Shown in pieces: positions 25,101 to 34,378 of a DNA stretch of 64,000 bases. Location: positions 1-64,000 of IMG/VR virus record IMGVR_UViG_3300017991_002192; one strand, 5' to 3'. The position numbers and the translations under genes were made by a program. The stretch's first letter is position 1; the number at the start of each line of letters is the position of its first letter. The notes under the pieces were generated by a model. That model had not been told where the DNA came from, did no database searches, and worked only from the letters and a program-made list of their open reading frames with translations. This stretch comes from a virus.

Positions 25101-26219
25101 CCACCCCCGCGCGATTTCCATTTGTATGTCGGCAGAAGCAAACAGCAGATCAGGATGGAGAGTCTTTGTCTTAGATCCACTTCCGCGAACCCACTTGGTG
25201 AAGAAGGCCGCCGCGTCACGATGGGTCCTTGTCGTGACATGAATCCCGTTGTCGTTCTTGTGGGGCCGTATGACACACTCGACCCCAAACTCCCGCTTCA
25301 TGAGATCCCGAACGAGCCGCGCGAGCGTAGGAGCTTCATCTTTGTGAAAAGCCCAGATCGCCCCAACTCGCTCATTATCGTTTCTACTATCCTGCTCGTA
25401 GTAGCCTTCCGCCAAGAACAATCCAATCAGACGGGCTTGCCCAAGCGTCAGCCCAACATCCTTTGCACCTCTCAGTACGGGAGAAGCAGTGAAATCGCGG
25501 TCTGTCAGATCCTTCGCCTCGACAAACTCTCCCCGTTTCTCTTCCAACAATTCGCGCTTCGGAACCCGCTTCGCGTAGTAACACTCGCTGGAACAGTAAA
25601 ACTTCCCTATGAGATGCGAAATGCAGCGTGCATTCCATGAGACATGCTGCCGCGCCGGGCTTCCACAATTCACACATGCGTTCTCACGAAACACATAGAA
25701 CGGATGCTCTGCCGTGACATACAGCCGCTCCGTTGTTCCTCGCGGCTTGATCTCGCGTAATTCCTCAACGACATCGCGCCGCATCGTGGCCGTCACTCGC
25801 TTCGGCCGACCAAGATGCGTCAGAACCTCATCCCCCTCACAGATGTCCTCGATGGCCTTGACCGTGCCATCTGCCATTGTGATGAGCGTCCCAGGAATGA
25901 AACAGTTGTTGTTGATGAATTTGTCGCACTCAGGTATGACCCGGTAGTCGGTCCACTTCCGGTTGATCCGGCGTCCCGTGTTGGGATCGAGGACTGACCC
26001 GAGCTTGACGTTCGGGACTTCTTCCACGTCCACGGACGCGACGATCGTGGCGTGTGTCAGCAGATACCGATGGGGGTCGAAGTTTTCCCCGAGGATCTCG
26101 CTGGCCTTCTCGACCAAATTCGCATCAGACCCGCCGCTTGCCGTGCGGATCTTGCTCCAACCGCGTCCCGATATGGCGGGCTCGACGGTCTGAGCGTATG
26201 CGTACTTGAGGAAAGCCAC
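22104..26219 (-). CDS. capsid-assembly (protease/core-like) protein with two inteins
   Basis: The open frame is 1371 aa; after removal of two inteins a 525-aa protein remains. Exteins are residues 1-105, 533-610 and 1030-1371. The middle extein (VYIDILLATDRRHTGLVRDI...RTLSMG) joins to CSVTETICTKCGNVGADETE and ELCNHV, giving a conserved block with a Cys/His cluster. Position between portal-associated proteins and scaffold is where a prohead protease or core protein is encoded, so I call it that with reserve. The last 200 residues are Pro/Glu-rich then helical (PLDQLTDAVYQQVLDRVTQK), scaffold-like. I cannot point to a certain protease catalytic set. Confidence 0.7.
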   Translation of the reverse strand: MAFLKYAYAQTVEPAISGRGWSKIRTASGGSDANLVEKASEILGENFDPHRYLLTHATIVASVDVEEVPNVKLGSVLDPNTGRRINRKWTDYRVIPECDKFINNNCFIPGTLITMADGTVKAIEDICEGDEVLTHLGRPKRVTATMRRDVVEELREIKPRGTTERLYVTAEHPFYVFRENACVNCGSPARQHVSWNARCISHLIGKFYCSSECYYAKRVPKRELLEEKRGEFVEAKDLTDRDFTASPVLRGAKDVGLTLGQARLIGLFLAEGYYEQDSRNDNERVGAIWAFHKDEAPTLARLVRDLMKREFGVECVIRPHKNDNGIHVTTRTHRDAAAFFTKWVRGSGSKTKTLHPDLLFASADIQMEIARGWLEGDGCFQDTRTEKKPGDIRLTGDTSNRSLASQMQIILQRLGISSHLTRIESPGRKRLIVDGEIKIVNDPEKPRNVSWALACGGAWVEDLVQDTVYEEPYLAAVEERGGLQAAPKLRFLNGYHLQIIENLDTIAYAGPVYNFDVEDDHSYVANGVAVHNCDAWARPVLMKSYRTFIGAQNFCEHLQKEEESKGRIIDAVARDIGPSVYIDILLATDRRHTGLVRDIESGKMRTLSMGCFLAGTQVSLQDGQRVAIEEVVPGDMVLTHKGRFREVLNTQIRTYRGELRRIKAVGVSSTIQATANHGFEVLRAPKTCACGCGEPLGETSSITRRTTRRFKRGHDKRIYNPNNTYSLAEARRRKQQITDLKALRFEKVRADELEVGDFLCFPKVRFHLQTKGWTVGKARLAGYFLAEGSYLKHKGEHVEVQFNFSMEEKDTYVREVVELLKEEFPEANEPWVQDRPSRNTCVVHMTGRDAVAWFYKHCGEYSHGKRVSFEAMHVPAELHRHLVGAWINGDGTLGKDNKTLSGTTTSYALACQLHLLLTRCGVFVRMECAQNGRAIELAEAVGAGWMPDPETGKRPAITLAVGLSSAQQLRGYSDKVGRPSEAQQQLRVLDDHVVFPVTSVESGWYEGPVYNMEVEEDHTYVVEGVAVHNCSVTETICTKCGNVGADETELCNHVRFEKGNYFYDDKGNKHRVAELCGHPTLANGGVNFIEASWVATPAFGGAVARNILTPTGMSPEMLRQAQRVLSEPPPQWLDGLAKAASKEPPSDFSEAIQVSQAESPAKSRTRVSDYYAPDGPGAIIGEPGSAPEEILGFDFGDDEGGGEEEKKPEEKPEAGPLDQLTDAVYQQVLDRVTQKVQDELAGRGEQPSVQEPANSTGEDIIKQAAHKRAYRLGIEAIVKSASGDAHLIDAVARFNSRMGVKVPRALYMAALSLGPLSKHGSIEEWAVNAHSALNRTPSLGETKTLLRLGKLLDQMAAFTNHNHKVEESRNG
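23133..24389 (-). mobile_element. intein B (419 aa) with LAGLIDADG domain
   Basis: Begins CFLAGTQVSLQDG after TLSMG and ends VEGVAVHN before CSVTET, so both splice residues (Cys1, terminal His-Asn, +1 Cys) are present. Block B contains TANHGFEVL. The endonuclease domain has LAGYFLAEGSY and LVGAWINGDGTL. A CACGCG zinc-type insertion with RRFKRGHD sits at residues ~78-104. It is inserted in the most conserved part of the extein. Confidence 0.92.
24624..25904 (-). mobile_element. intein A (427 aa) with LAGLIDADG domain
   Basis: Begins CFIPGTLITMADG after FINNN and ends ANGVAVHN before CDAWARP, with intact Cys1, His-Asn and +1 Cys. Block B has TAEHPFYVF. Endonuclease motifs are LIGLFLAEGYY and IARGWLEGDGCF. 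A zinc-like insertion reads CVNCGSPARQ ... FYCSSECYYAKR. It shares overall plan with intein B in the same protein but differs in sequence, so the two probably arrived separately. Confidence 0.92.
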
Positions 26220-26753
26220 CTAGCCCTCCAACCCGGCGTCCATTGGTTTGATCAAGAAGAGACACCTATGACAGGCCAGAAGCCTTTCAGTGATGCCGTT
26301 GCGTCGTTTGTAGCGAGCCATCCCCATCGACCCTTTGCATCGTGGGCAGATGTATTCGCCAGTCTCAATCTCCTCTTGTGTGGGTCGGTACTGGCGATCT
26401 CGTGCGGCCCAATAGAGCGCCTTCTTGACGTATGCTTCCGCAACCCGGCGCACGCTAGATTGCTTGTTTGCCGGGCCTGCGCTGACAGGAACCGTACCCG
26501 CACCGCCTGGAACTTGACTGTGCTCGGTCTTCGGCGGCGCATACGGAGTCCACTTGTCCAGCCGGACCACATCCTCGACCGGCTTACGAGTCCACCCCGT
26601 GGCAAATTGCAGATCGAGCATTCCGATCGCAGGCCAGACGGCAACGACGCGGCCTACATCGGTATCCTCGCCGTTGAATAGCCTGACAGAATCCCCCACG
26701 GTGAATTCCCGTGTGGTCTCCTGCCAATTCACATCGTCTGACCTGCGTTCCAT
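26220..26753 (-). CDS. zinc-ribbon virion-type protein, 177 aa
   Basis: The N-terminal 65 residues form an SH3/KOW-like beta barrel (FTVGDSVRLFNGEDTDVGRV, VVAVWPAIGMLDLQFATGWT). The middle carries the recurring helix VRRVAEAYVKKALYWAARD. The C-terminus is a zinc ribbon: YICPRCKGSMGMARYKRR...LLACHRCLFL. It sits between the topoisomerase fusion and the core protein, so it is probably part of the prohead. Confidence 0.7.
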   Translation of the reverse strand: MERRSDDVNWQETTREFTVGDSVRLFNGEDTDVGRVVAVWPAIGMLDLQFATGWTRKPVEDVVRLDKWTPYAPPKTEHSQVPGGAGTVPVSAGPANKQSSVRRVAEAYVKKALYWAARDRQYRPTQEEIETGEYICPRCKGSMGMARYKRRNGITERLLACHRCLFLIKPMDAGLEG

Positions 26754-26762
26754 GCAGATCGC

Positions 26763-29700
26763 CTACTCGGCGCCGTCAAGTGCAGCTTGAAGCCCCTGAA
26801 GCTTGGCGATCATCCGGCTGGCAACTACGGAGGCTGCCTTCGCATTGGAGAACAACCCTTGCTCCTGCCAGTTGCGAAGCTCGTTGTACTCCTTCTGGAG
26901 AAAGTTGCCCTTCATGTAAGGCTCATCGGGCTCCGTCTGCGGGGGCGTGTTGTCCTGCTTGCCGATCTCGGCAGGGTTGAACGGCTGCGACGGACCCTTG
27001 TTCGTGTTGTCGTCGGAACCTGGCGCTGTACCCTCTCCTGTGCCTTGCTGGTACGCCTCTTTCTCCTGGCCGGTCAGACGGCCAATCTCGTCGGAGAGCA
27101 GATCACAGCGATAGGCAAAGTCGAGCGCAATCTTCTGCGGAACCCCCAGGGATTCGTGATTGTGCTGGAAGAGATTGGCAATACGATCAAGGTCATCCGT
27201 GACCTTTTGGGCAGCCTCACGAGTCAGCGTTGACATTTGTTTTCCTCTCTTTGAGACGAAAAAGGGTTCGACAGCGCGGACAGAAGGCTGCCCCGCTGCT
27301 AATACGTGCCTACTATCAAGCGAAAAACGAGAATTTCGTCCCTCTTTCTTCCGTTCCGCACTTTCAAAGTCTCCTTCTGGAGTTTCAGGTTCGGATCGGA
27401 GGAAATTCGGGTTCTTCGTTTCCAAGAATCGTTGAATTGCGCGGTCTGCATGCGACTTTGAAGGCTTCCCAATTTCTTTGGTCACAAAGTCGTTGAGAGC
27501 CCGCAAATACTCCAACCGCATGTCCAAAACAGGGCTTTCCTCGGGAGAATCTGAATCTGCCAGTCGGACCCTTTCTCCATCTCGGAGAGTCCACGCTGGA
27601 AGTTTCAAACTACCGGAGGAAGTCCGAGTTTGCGCCATCGGAACATCCGGTTTTAGGTACTTCTCGATGAGTTTCTGCCACCAAGACTTTCCAGTAGCTT
27701 TTCGCGCCGTCTCGGCCACATACTTGGCGTCTCGGGCCTTCTTCTTCTCTCCGGCTTCTTCCAGTCGGGAGCGGATGAGGCGGTCCACGACGGTCATGTT
27801 GTCTACGGCCATGTCGATGATGGCCTGGCGCAAATGCCGCTTCTTCTCTTCTGGGAGCGCTGGCGTCTCCTCGGTGCCTACGAGGTACTCATCCATCCCC
27901 GGCATGGTGTCCTTGACGGACCGAGCCAGGTTGGCGTCATCGAGGCTCTGCATCGCAGAGTGGACCGACTTCTGGCCCTCCGCGCTGTAGAAATCCTCGA
28001 CGGGACCTAGTAACAAGTCAATTTTGCCCGCCTTCGCCATCGCTCGCGCAACCTCCGCGAATCCCTCATTCACTTCGCGGCCCGGGATCTGCGGCAGCTT
28101 GTCTTCCTCGCGTTCATCAACGAGCGCAGCCAGGGCGATGCCATCGAGGATGCGGTTTAGCTCCTTGGCTTCGGGGCTCTCGGGATCGACGTTCTCCAGC
28201 CGCTCTTGAATCTGGGAGGCAGCAGCCGTCCTCATCTGCTGGGGCAACTCCTGGTACTTCTCGAAAGCCTGGAGCCCTCGCTGACGGGTTCCAGCGTCGT
28301 CCAGAGCAACCTGGCCGACCTTCTGTCCGCCGATCGTGAACGGGTCTGCGATCAACGTCTGTGCCGCCATCGCGCGTGCTGTGGCGCGTCCGATGTCCTC
28401 GGGGCTGCCCTCGTAGGATGGTTTCTCCAGCGCCTCCATGGACTCCCTGAGAAGCAAGGGCGGAATCCGTTGTGCGCCGGTTGCCGGATCTGTCTCGATG
28501 CGGTTCTTGATGTCTCGGTACTCGGCCTGGACAGCCTCGACGTACTTCTCTTTCTCCTCTAGATCGAGCCCTTCCAGGGCCGGGCCCAGCTTGTCCATGA
28601 CATCCGAAGGGACTTCCTTCGTTCCGAAGATCCGTGCAGTGGACGACACCGCTGCCTTGTTCGCCTGATGCTTCGCCTTCTCACGTTGCTCATGTCGCTG
28701 GACGACGCGCGTGGCTTGGATGGCTTCCGCGATCTGGTCTCCCTTCGCGTGCGGATCGTCCATTTCATCGATGCGCTCCTCGAATTCCTCCAAGGACGCC
28801 TCTGCCGGAGCTAGAGCCGTTGCTGCATCGAGGTTCTCTTCCTGCTGCATGAGATGGAGATGGCGCTCGACGGCACCGATGACATCCTCGTACTTCTCCT
28901 CTTCCATCCCCTCCAGTTGCTTCTTGAGCACGTCCTTGACCTTCTTCGGGATGACGTACTTGGAGTCGCCCGACAGGTCGCGCACGACTTCTTGCATCTT
29001 GTCGATGGAGTCGGTGACCTTGCGCTTCTTACCGCGTTGCTTCTGCTTGTCCTTCTTGATCACCGCGTTCGCGTGAGCCTGCTCGACCACTTTCTGAGCT
29101 AGCTCATCGGCTTTGAGCGCTCCCGCGAAGTCATAGTCGGCCAAATCCTCTAGCGCCCGCTCGGCCTTCTGGACAGCCTTCGGCCCATCTATCGCGAGCG
29201 TCTTGGCTCGTGAACCGTAGCTCTGGAGAGCGCTGTTGAACGTTTTGATCTGCTCCGCGTCCATGTTCTCCAGCGCTGTCGTGATCTCCTTGCGCACGGC
29301 TGGAGGGAGCGAAGCACCTGCGATGTTGGATTTCAGAGAATCCGCAACGCCCTTCACGGTGTCTTTGACAATCTTCTTGCGTGCGACCGCTTCGGCGTCG
29401 GGCGATGGTTTCTTCCCCTTGTCTGGCGGAGGCTCATCCTTTATGTCTTTCCAGAGCTTCTCGCCTTCTTCCCCGACCTCAGCCTTGTCCTTCTTCGACT
29501 TCTCTTCCTCGGGCTTCTTTTCCTTGGGCTCGGGGTCCTCTAGGAATTCCTGCCAGGTCTTTTCCGTGTCCGGGTTCTTCTCTTTGTACTGGTCAAAGAG
29601 CTTCTTGGCGGCTTCCTCGCTCTTGGCCTTCTGCCAGGCTTGCAGGTAGAGAGCCGCCACGTGTTTGTAATTCAGGCTGCGATCCTTGTCCTCATCCGCC

Positions 29701-31334
29701 CGGTCTCCCTTCAGATCCTCATCCTCTTCCTCGATGCGATGTTTTCGAAGGTCGTGACGGGGCGGCTTCTTCTTGGGATCGGGACGGAGCAGTTTCCTGA
29801 TCTGCTCCTCTTCTTTCTCGGCCTTGCTCTTGGTCGCCTCGCGCCCAAACTCGGGCGTCCCGTAGGGAGGCAGCAAACCCTGCTCCTGCAAGTGAGGAGC
29901 CGCCTCGGGAATCGTCACATCCCAGCGTCCATCACCGCCCGGCGACAACACGGCTCCGCCGTGTTCACGAATCTCCCGGCTCATGCGCTCCCACAACGCA
30001 CTAAAGTCAGCCGGAACACCCTCGTTCCAAACCTCATCCGCAGCGTCACGCCAAACACTGCGTGAGACCACGCGATGAAGCATCTCGGGCGAAATCGCGT
30101 AAATGGTTCCGGTATCCGTGCCCACTTCGGCCGCTGTCTTGGCCGCAACGCGCCGGAACCCTTTGTGCCAACGCACTGTCCGCTTCCCCTGGACTGGCCG
30201 ATCCAGCTTCACATACGGGATGCCCTTCTTGTCCACCACAGTGCCGGTGAACACGTCCACCGTCATGAACGGCCCCACCTGATGCCATTCCACACGATCT
30301 CCGAACCGGACCCCGACTTCCTTCATGGCACGCTCGGCATCTCCGCGCAGACTCTTCCTCGCCTCACTCTTCGCCTTGTCGGACAACCGTTTGATCACCG
30401 GGTAGGCTTCCCGGTACTCGTCACTCGACAGAAACTTGTTCTTACCGCCGTACTCCCGGCTTTTCTTCTTCACCCACGCCATAGCCTCTTCGTAGTTGCG
30501 GAATTTCGGGGCGGCTGCCGTCTTGTCCAGATTCGTGAGAACGGTGCCGTCCTTCCTGTACTCGTCCTCCAAGTGAGGAACGAGATACTGGCTTCGCAAC
30601 GTGCTCGGCTCGTGCCCGACAATTTCGGCCGTCTCCTTCAACGCTCGATTAAATTCGTCTTTGAGAATGCGGTCACGCTCCGTGCGAGCCTTCGGCAGCT
30701 TCGATCCCTTGCTCCTGACCTTCTTTAGCTGCCCAAGCATCTCCTCATTGGCATGGAGCCCTCGCAGATCCTTGGCCGTGATGCCTTCGGGCAGATAGGC
30801 ATTGATGTCCTTGGCTGTGATGCTCGCGTCATCTGTCGTGAGGATCTGCTCGTCTGGCTTCTTGCCCTTCGTGATCTCCTTGAGCAGCTTGACCGCAGCC
30901 GCGTCGTTCACGATCTTCTTCTGCTTGACGCCAGACTTCCCGACGTAACTCAGCGTGGCCTTGTTGCCAGAGAACGTGACGTGCTTCTTGAGCCAGCCAG
31001 TAACACCGAAATGACCATCGTCGGCGCTGTCCTCGTTACCCGGACGCTCGTAAGTGTGATCAATGAGTGCGACCGCCAGAGCGGTCAGTCGGGTCTTGTC
31101 ATCCTTGCTCTTGAGATCGCTCTTGACCTTCTTGATCAGGTCGCTCCGGCGTTGTCGGAGCTTCTGGATGCGCTCGGCCTTGTCCTTGTCCCGCAACGCA
31201 ACCTGCCGTTCGCTGTACTCGTAGACGGTCGTATCTTCACCGTCTTGGTTCTTGACGACCTTCTTGCCCTTGTACTTGGTGTCCTGAGAGGCTCGGTACA
31301 AGGCCGCAACTTGAAGCACGGAATAGTCGCTCAC
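26763..31334 (-). CDS. giant virion-type protein with N-terminal topoisomerase IB
   Basis: The protein is 1523 aa. Residues ~45-260 are a type IB topoisomerase: catalytic Arg97 in HTYERPGNEDSA, Lys133 in LSYVGKSG, Arg191 in AKDLRGLHAN, His241 in VGHEPST and Tyr250 in RSQYLVP. The H-to-Y distance of 9 and R-to-Y distances match poxvirus topoisomerase. Residues ~340-400 form an SH3-like barrel. From ~480 on it is long charged coiled coil with recurring motifs (KHVAALYLQAW). The gene lies in the head operon, overlapping its neighbours, so the enzyme is probably packaged in the capsid. It could relax DNA during packaging or ejection. Confidence 0.85.
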   Translation of the reverse strand: MSDYSVLQVAALYRASQDTKYKGKKVVKNQDGEDTTVYEYSERQVALRDKDKAERIQKLRQRRSDLIKKVKSDLKSKDDKTRLTALAVALIDHTYERPGNEDSADDGHFGVTGWLKKHVTFSGNKATLSYVGKSGVKQKKIVNDAAAVKLLKEITKGKKPDEQILTTDDASITAKDINAYLPEGITAKDLRGLHANEEMLGQLKKVRSKGSKLPKARTERDRILKDEFNRALKETAEIVGHEPSTLRSQYLVPHLEDEYRKDGTVLTNLDKTAAAPKFRNYEEAMAWVKKKSREYGGKNKFLSSDEYREAYPVIKRLSDKAKSEARKSLRGDAERAMKEVGVRFGDRVEWHQVGPFMTVDVFTGTVVDKKGIPYVKLDRPVQGKRTVRWHKGFRRVAAKTAAEVGTDTGTIYAISPEMLHRVVSRSVWRDAADEVWNEGVPADFSALWERMSREIREHGGAVLSPGGDGRWDVTIPEAAPHLQEQGLLPPYGTPEFGREATKSKAEKEEEQIRKLLRPDPKKKPPRHDLRKHRIEEEDEDLKGDRADEDKDRSLNYKHVAALYLQAWQKAKSEEAAKKLFDQYKEKNPDTEKTWQEFLEDPEPKEKKPEEEKSKKDKAEVGEEGEKLWKDIKDEPPPDKGKKPSPDAEAVARKKIVKDTVKGVADSLKSNIAGASLPPAVRKEITTALENMDAEQIKTFNSALQSYGSRAKTLAIDGPKAVQKAERALEDLADYDFAGALKADELAQKVVEQAHANAVIKKDKQKQRGKKRKVTDSIDKMQEVVRDLSGDSKYVIPKKVKDVLKKQLEGMEEEKYEDVIGAVERHLHLMQQEENLDAATALAPAEASLEEFEERIDEMDDPHAKGDQIAEAIQATRVVQRHEQREKAKHQANKAAVSSTARIFGTKEVPSDVMDKLGPALEGLDLEEKEKYVEAVQAEYRDIKNRIETDPATGAQRIPPLLLRESMEALEKPSYEGSPEDIGRATARAMAAQTLIADPFTIGGQKVGQVALDDAGTRQRGLQAFEKYQELPQQMRTAAASQIQERLENVDPESPEAKELNRILDGIALAALVDEREEDKLPQIPGREVNEGFAEVARAMAKAGKIDLLLGPVEDFYSAEGQKSVHSAMQSLDDANLARSVKDTMPGMDEYLVGTEETPALPEEKKRHLRQAIIDMAVDNMTVVDRLIRSRLEEAGEKKKARDAKYVAETARKATGKSWWQKLIEKYLKPDVPMAQTRTSSGSLKLPAWTLRDGERVRLADSDSPEESPVLDMRLEYLRALNDFVTKEIGKPSKSHADRAIQRFLETKNPNFLRSEPETPEGDFESAERKKEGRNSRFSLDSRHVLAAGQPSVRAVEPFFVSKRGKQMSTLTREAAQKVTDDLDRIANLFQHNHESLGVPQKIALDFAYRCDLLSDEIGRLTGQEKEAYQQGTGEGTAPGSDDNTNKGPSQPFNPAEIGKQDNTPPQTEPDEPYMKGNFLQKEYNELRNWQEQGLFSNAKAASVVASRMIAKLQGLQAALDGAE

Positions 31335-34300
31335 GGCCGTTCCTCCTTCAGAATCTTCACAATCTCATCGTCCGTGAGCCCCTTATCCAACTCCTCCCCG
31401 ATGATCCTGATCAACTGCTCAATCATCTTATCCATCGCGGATTCGGACTTGGACTTCTCTTCCGAAGCCATCACCACCTTACTCACGGCATCCCAAATCT
31501 GACCCAGACCAGGAAGAGCACTCGTGCTGACTGGAAGCACCGCCGAAATGCCTCCTGCCTGAGCAACACTTTCGGCTGCTTCGTAGGCCAGGAATCCCTC
31601 ATCAGCAAACTGGTTCATGGCCTTGATGCCGATGTGCAGGCTCAGGCTATGCCCGAACGCTTTAGCGCCGGCCAAGGCCACTCGCCCAATCGCTCCGCCT
31701 GCCGGCCTTCCGGTGGTCATGGCTAGAACCGTCCCTGCCACATACACACCGACTCCATAAAGAGTCTTTGCCTCTGCCTTCGTGGGAGCGCGTCGTTCTT
31801 TCGCCAGCGTGGCGAGGATGCGCGGAGTCTCCTTGAAGATTGCCTTCAACTCGGCTTTGCCGGACTGGATGACCGCGGTCTTGATCTTTCCAGGGGCTTC
31901 CTTGATCGTCTTGGCGGCTGCTTTGGTCACGTCATCGCGATAACTCTTGTCCACGATGAATTTCTGGACCTTCTCGGGAGCTTCGCGAACCGATTTGGCG
32001 ACCGACTTGCTGAGCCCCTTGATGCTCGTGAACACGTGGTCGAGCTTCTGCCGGACCGTTTTCTTGGGCTTTGGAGCCTTCCCCTTCTCGGGCTGGACAA
32101 TCTCGTGTCGCTTCGGATCGGCTTTGGGGTGCTTGCGCTTGTACTCTTTCCACGCCTCCGGCGTGAACCGCTTGGCGAGGTACATCCGGGCGACCTTTGC
32201 CGGCATCCCAGGAGGGTCTTCACCCTTGATCACGACCGTGTCGAAGATCGACTTGTGGGGCTCCGGCAGATTGCCGAGGAGGTGCATGGCAAGCGCCTCA
32301 CAGAAGTGCTCCTCCCTATTCGTACTGGCGTAAGGGGTCGGAAACTGCCCCCGTTTGGCTCGGCGCTCCAAAAACTTCCAGTACTCCCGCTTCTTGATCT
32401 TGGCGTCACGTCCAGTTGGCTTGTGCAAGACGTGGATGAAGCGATCATCGATATCGGTGACTATCGGAGGACCCCCGCGCCTCATGCCCTGCATGGGGAT
32501 CGGAAGAGGCTCACCAATCTCAGGTAGATCTGTGGGTCTAGACCGCTCGTACTGCCCAAGCCCGTACTTGATCATCGAGTGGTGATTCGCCCATTTCGTC
32601 TTGACATCGCGAGACATGATCTTGTCCCAATAGCGATGCCCCAACTCATGCAGGAAATTGTGAAGCTCGCCCTCTCCCACCTTGATATGCGGTCGTAGGT
32701 AGAGCTTGTCGTCATTCGGGTTGTACCAGGCCAACGTTCGCGGCTGACCGCCCGTCTCCCGCACGGTGTTGTGGACCTTGAACGGCCCGACCGTAAACAA
32801 GTCCTCTGCTCCCCCGATGCCATTCTCAACCTTGTCCGGCCACCCGGCTGCGTCTACCAAGTAGCGATACTTGCCCTTGTTCTTCTCAAGCCACGCGACG
32901 ATGTCTCGTGGAGGCCGCTTGGCCGCAGAGAAGGGCCGTGCCGACAACTCAAACTTCTTCGCCTGGCCTCGCGGAATCGATTTGGTTTGAAGCAGGTACT
33001 CGACCCAGAGCTTGGCAGCCCGAAGCATGTGCGGCCAAATGACCCGGCCGCTAGACTTGAGACGCATGAGCAACGACCGAATGTCGTACTCGTCCAGACC
33101 TTTGAACCTGTTGGCCAGGAAATCGGCCCGCGATACCCCGCCCTTTTGCAGATCCTCATCGACGCTACGGTTGAGAAGCTCCCATTTGCCCATCAGGTCC
33201 CCGAGCAGCTTGCTCATGGGAGCGCGGGCAACCAGATGCCGAATCGCTACCCGCTCTGCCATGCGGGCGGTCTTGTGTCGCGCTGCTACCCTCTTGGAAG
33301 ACGGCAATCTCGTTGGCGGCAAGACGAGCTTGTTCTGCACACGCTTCCACAACTCACGCACTGCCCGTTGCCACCGCTTGCGGTCGTATTCCCACAGAGT
33401 CGCGAAGAACGGATGCGTGGCAATGGGGTCGCCCTTCTTGAGAACCCGGCCTTTCGACTTGATCGGCCGCGGGTTGCCTACAAACTGGTCAAACTCCTTC
33501 TTCTTGGGTCGGGGGTCCTTCTCACCACCAACCACCCGCATGGTGCGAACCTCATCCAAGAACGTCTCCTCGCTCTGACCGAGCCACGTGAAAAACTCCT
33601 GCGGCAGTAGGTAGTACTGTAGATTCTTGGGAACGTCCTCATAGAGCGCAAAGCTGCCAACTTCGTACTCCTTTGGCGCACCTCGGCTCAGCGACTTGCG
33701 GATGTGTTCTTGCTCTTTCGGGCTCAGCTTCTCCCAGCTCTTGCCGCGCTCCAGAATCTTCCTCTCCATCAACTCCGCTTCAAACTGGAAGAACATCTGC
33801 TGGACCATGTGCCGAAGCTCATGCTTGATGATCGTGTCCATGGTCCGAGCAGCTTCGCGGTACTTGAAGATCTGGTCAGGCGCTCTACCGTGCAGCAGAA
33901 TCCTCAACTTCTTGGTGTTGCCGTTCCACGTGCCGTGGACAGCGCGTTCTCGCGGAGCGGGCTGGCCTGTAAACTCCACCCCGACGCGAATCTTGGGTAT
34001 CTCCTGCTGCAACTGCTCGATCGGGTAGTTTTTCGGCATCCCCCCCAGGTCCGTCACGAAGTCACGCTTGGACTTTTTCCGACCACGGCCCTTCGCACCA
34101 TCGCGGATGGCTTCCTTCAGAATCTTGCTCGCTTTGTCGATGCCTTCTTGTCGTACCTCGATACGATCCTTGAGCCGCTCAATCTCTCTTGGAGTCGTTG
34201 CCTCCTTGAGATCAGCCTTGAATTCCTTGATATCCTCCTTGTGCCCCTTGATTTCCACACGGGCTCTCGTTGCAGCCCATGTGGCATATAGCGACTTCAC

Positions 34301-34378
34301 CCAATCGAGGATCTCCTGTCGCATCTTTGGCGGGTAGGCCAAGATGCCGGCGACACGCATGGGAGTCGTCACTTCCAC
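31331..34378 (-). CDS. giant virion-type protein with two HELxH metallopeptidase domains
   Basis: The protein is 1015 aa. A coiled-coil N-terminus (40-95) leads to a first zinc-peptidase helix DTIIKHELRHMVQQ (186-190). The RVAARHK/RVAIRHLVARA linker lies at 363-386. A second peptidase domain has FLHELGHRYWDK (577-581), with REEHFCEALAMHL (688-700) as the likely third zinc ligand. A shared module FTPEAWKEYKRKHPKAD (738-754) follows. The C-terminal 230 residues are Lys/Ala-rich, then hydrophobic and Gly-rich (LYGVGVYVAGTVLAMTTGRP), membrane-active looking. Possibly a capsid-borne protein that acts on host or virion proteins at entry. Confidence 0.75.
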   Translation of the reverse strand: MEVTTPMRVAGILAYPPKMRQEILDWVKSLYATWAATRARVEIKGHKEDIKEFKADLKEATTPREIERLKDRIEVRQEGIDKASKILKEAIRDGAKGRGRKKSKRDFVTDLGGMPKNYPIEQLQQEIPKIRVGVEFTGQPAPRERAVHGTWNGNTKKLRILLHGRAPDQIFKYREAARTMDTIIKHELRHMVQQMFFQFEAELMERKILERGKSWEKLSPKEQEHIRKSLSRGAPKEYEVGSFALYEDVPKNLQYYLLPQEFFTWLGQSEETFLDEVRTMRVVGGEKDPRPKKKEFDQFVGNPRPIKSKGRVLKKGDPIATHPFFATLWEYDRKRWQRAVRELWKRVQNKLVLPPTRLPSSKRVAARHKTARMAERVAIRHLVARAPMSKLLGDLMGKWELLNRSVDEDLQKGGVSRADFLANRFKGLDEYDIRSLLMRLKSSGRVIWPHMLRAAKLWVEYLLQTKSIPRGQAKKFELSARPFSAAKRPPRDIVAWLEKNKGKYRYLVDAAGWPDKVENGIGGAEDLFTVGPFKVHNTVRETGGQPRTLAWYNPNDDKLYLRPHIKVGEGELHNFLHELGHRYWDKIMSRDVKTKWANHHSMIKYGLGQYERSRPTDLPEIGEPLPIPMQGMRRGGPPIVTDIDDRFIHVLHKPTGRDAKIKKREYWKFLERRAKRGQFPTPYASTNREEHFCEALAMHLLGNLPEPHKSIFDTVVIKGEDPPGMPAKVARMYLAKRFTPEAWKEYKRKHPKADPKRHEIVQPEKGKAPKPKKTVRQKLDHVFTSIKGLSKSVAKSVREAPEKVQKFIVDKSYRDDVTKAAAKTIKEAPGKIKTAVIQSGKAELKAIFKETPRILATLAKERRAPTKAEAKTLYGVGVYVAGTVLAMTTGRPAGGAIGRVALAGAKAFGHSLSLHIGIKAMNQFADEGFLAYEAAESVAQAGGISAVLPVSTSALPGLGQIWDAVSKVVMASEEKSKSESAMDKMIEQLIRIIGEELDKGLTDDEIVKILKEERP

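Noticed and set aside
24549-25640. Long plus-strand open frame (363 codons) opposite intein A
   Set aside because: Antisense to a clear intein with all splice motifs; low-complexity shadow translation and no ribosome-binding site.
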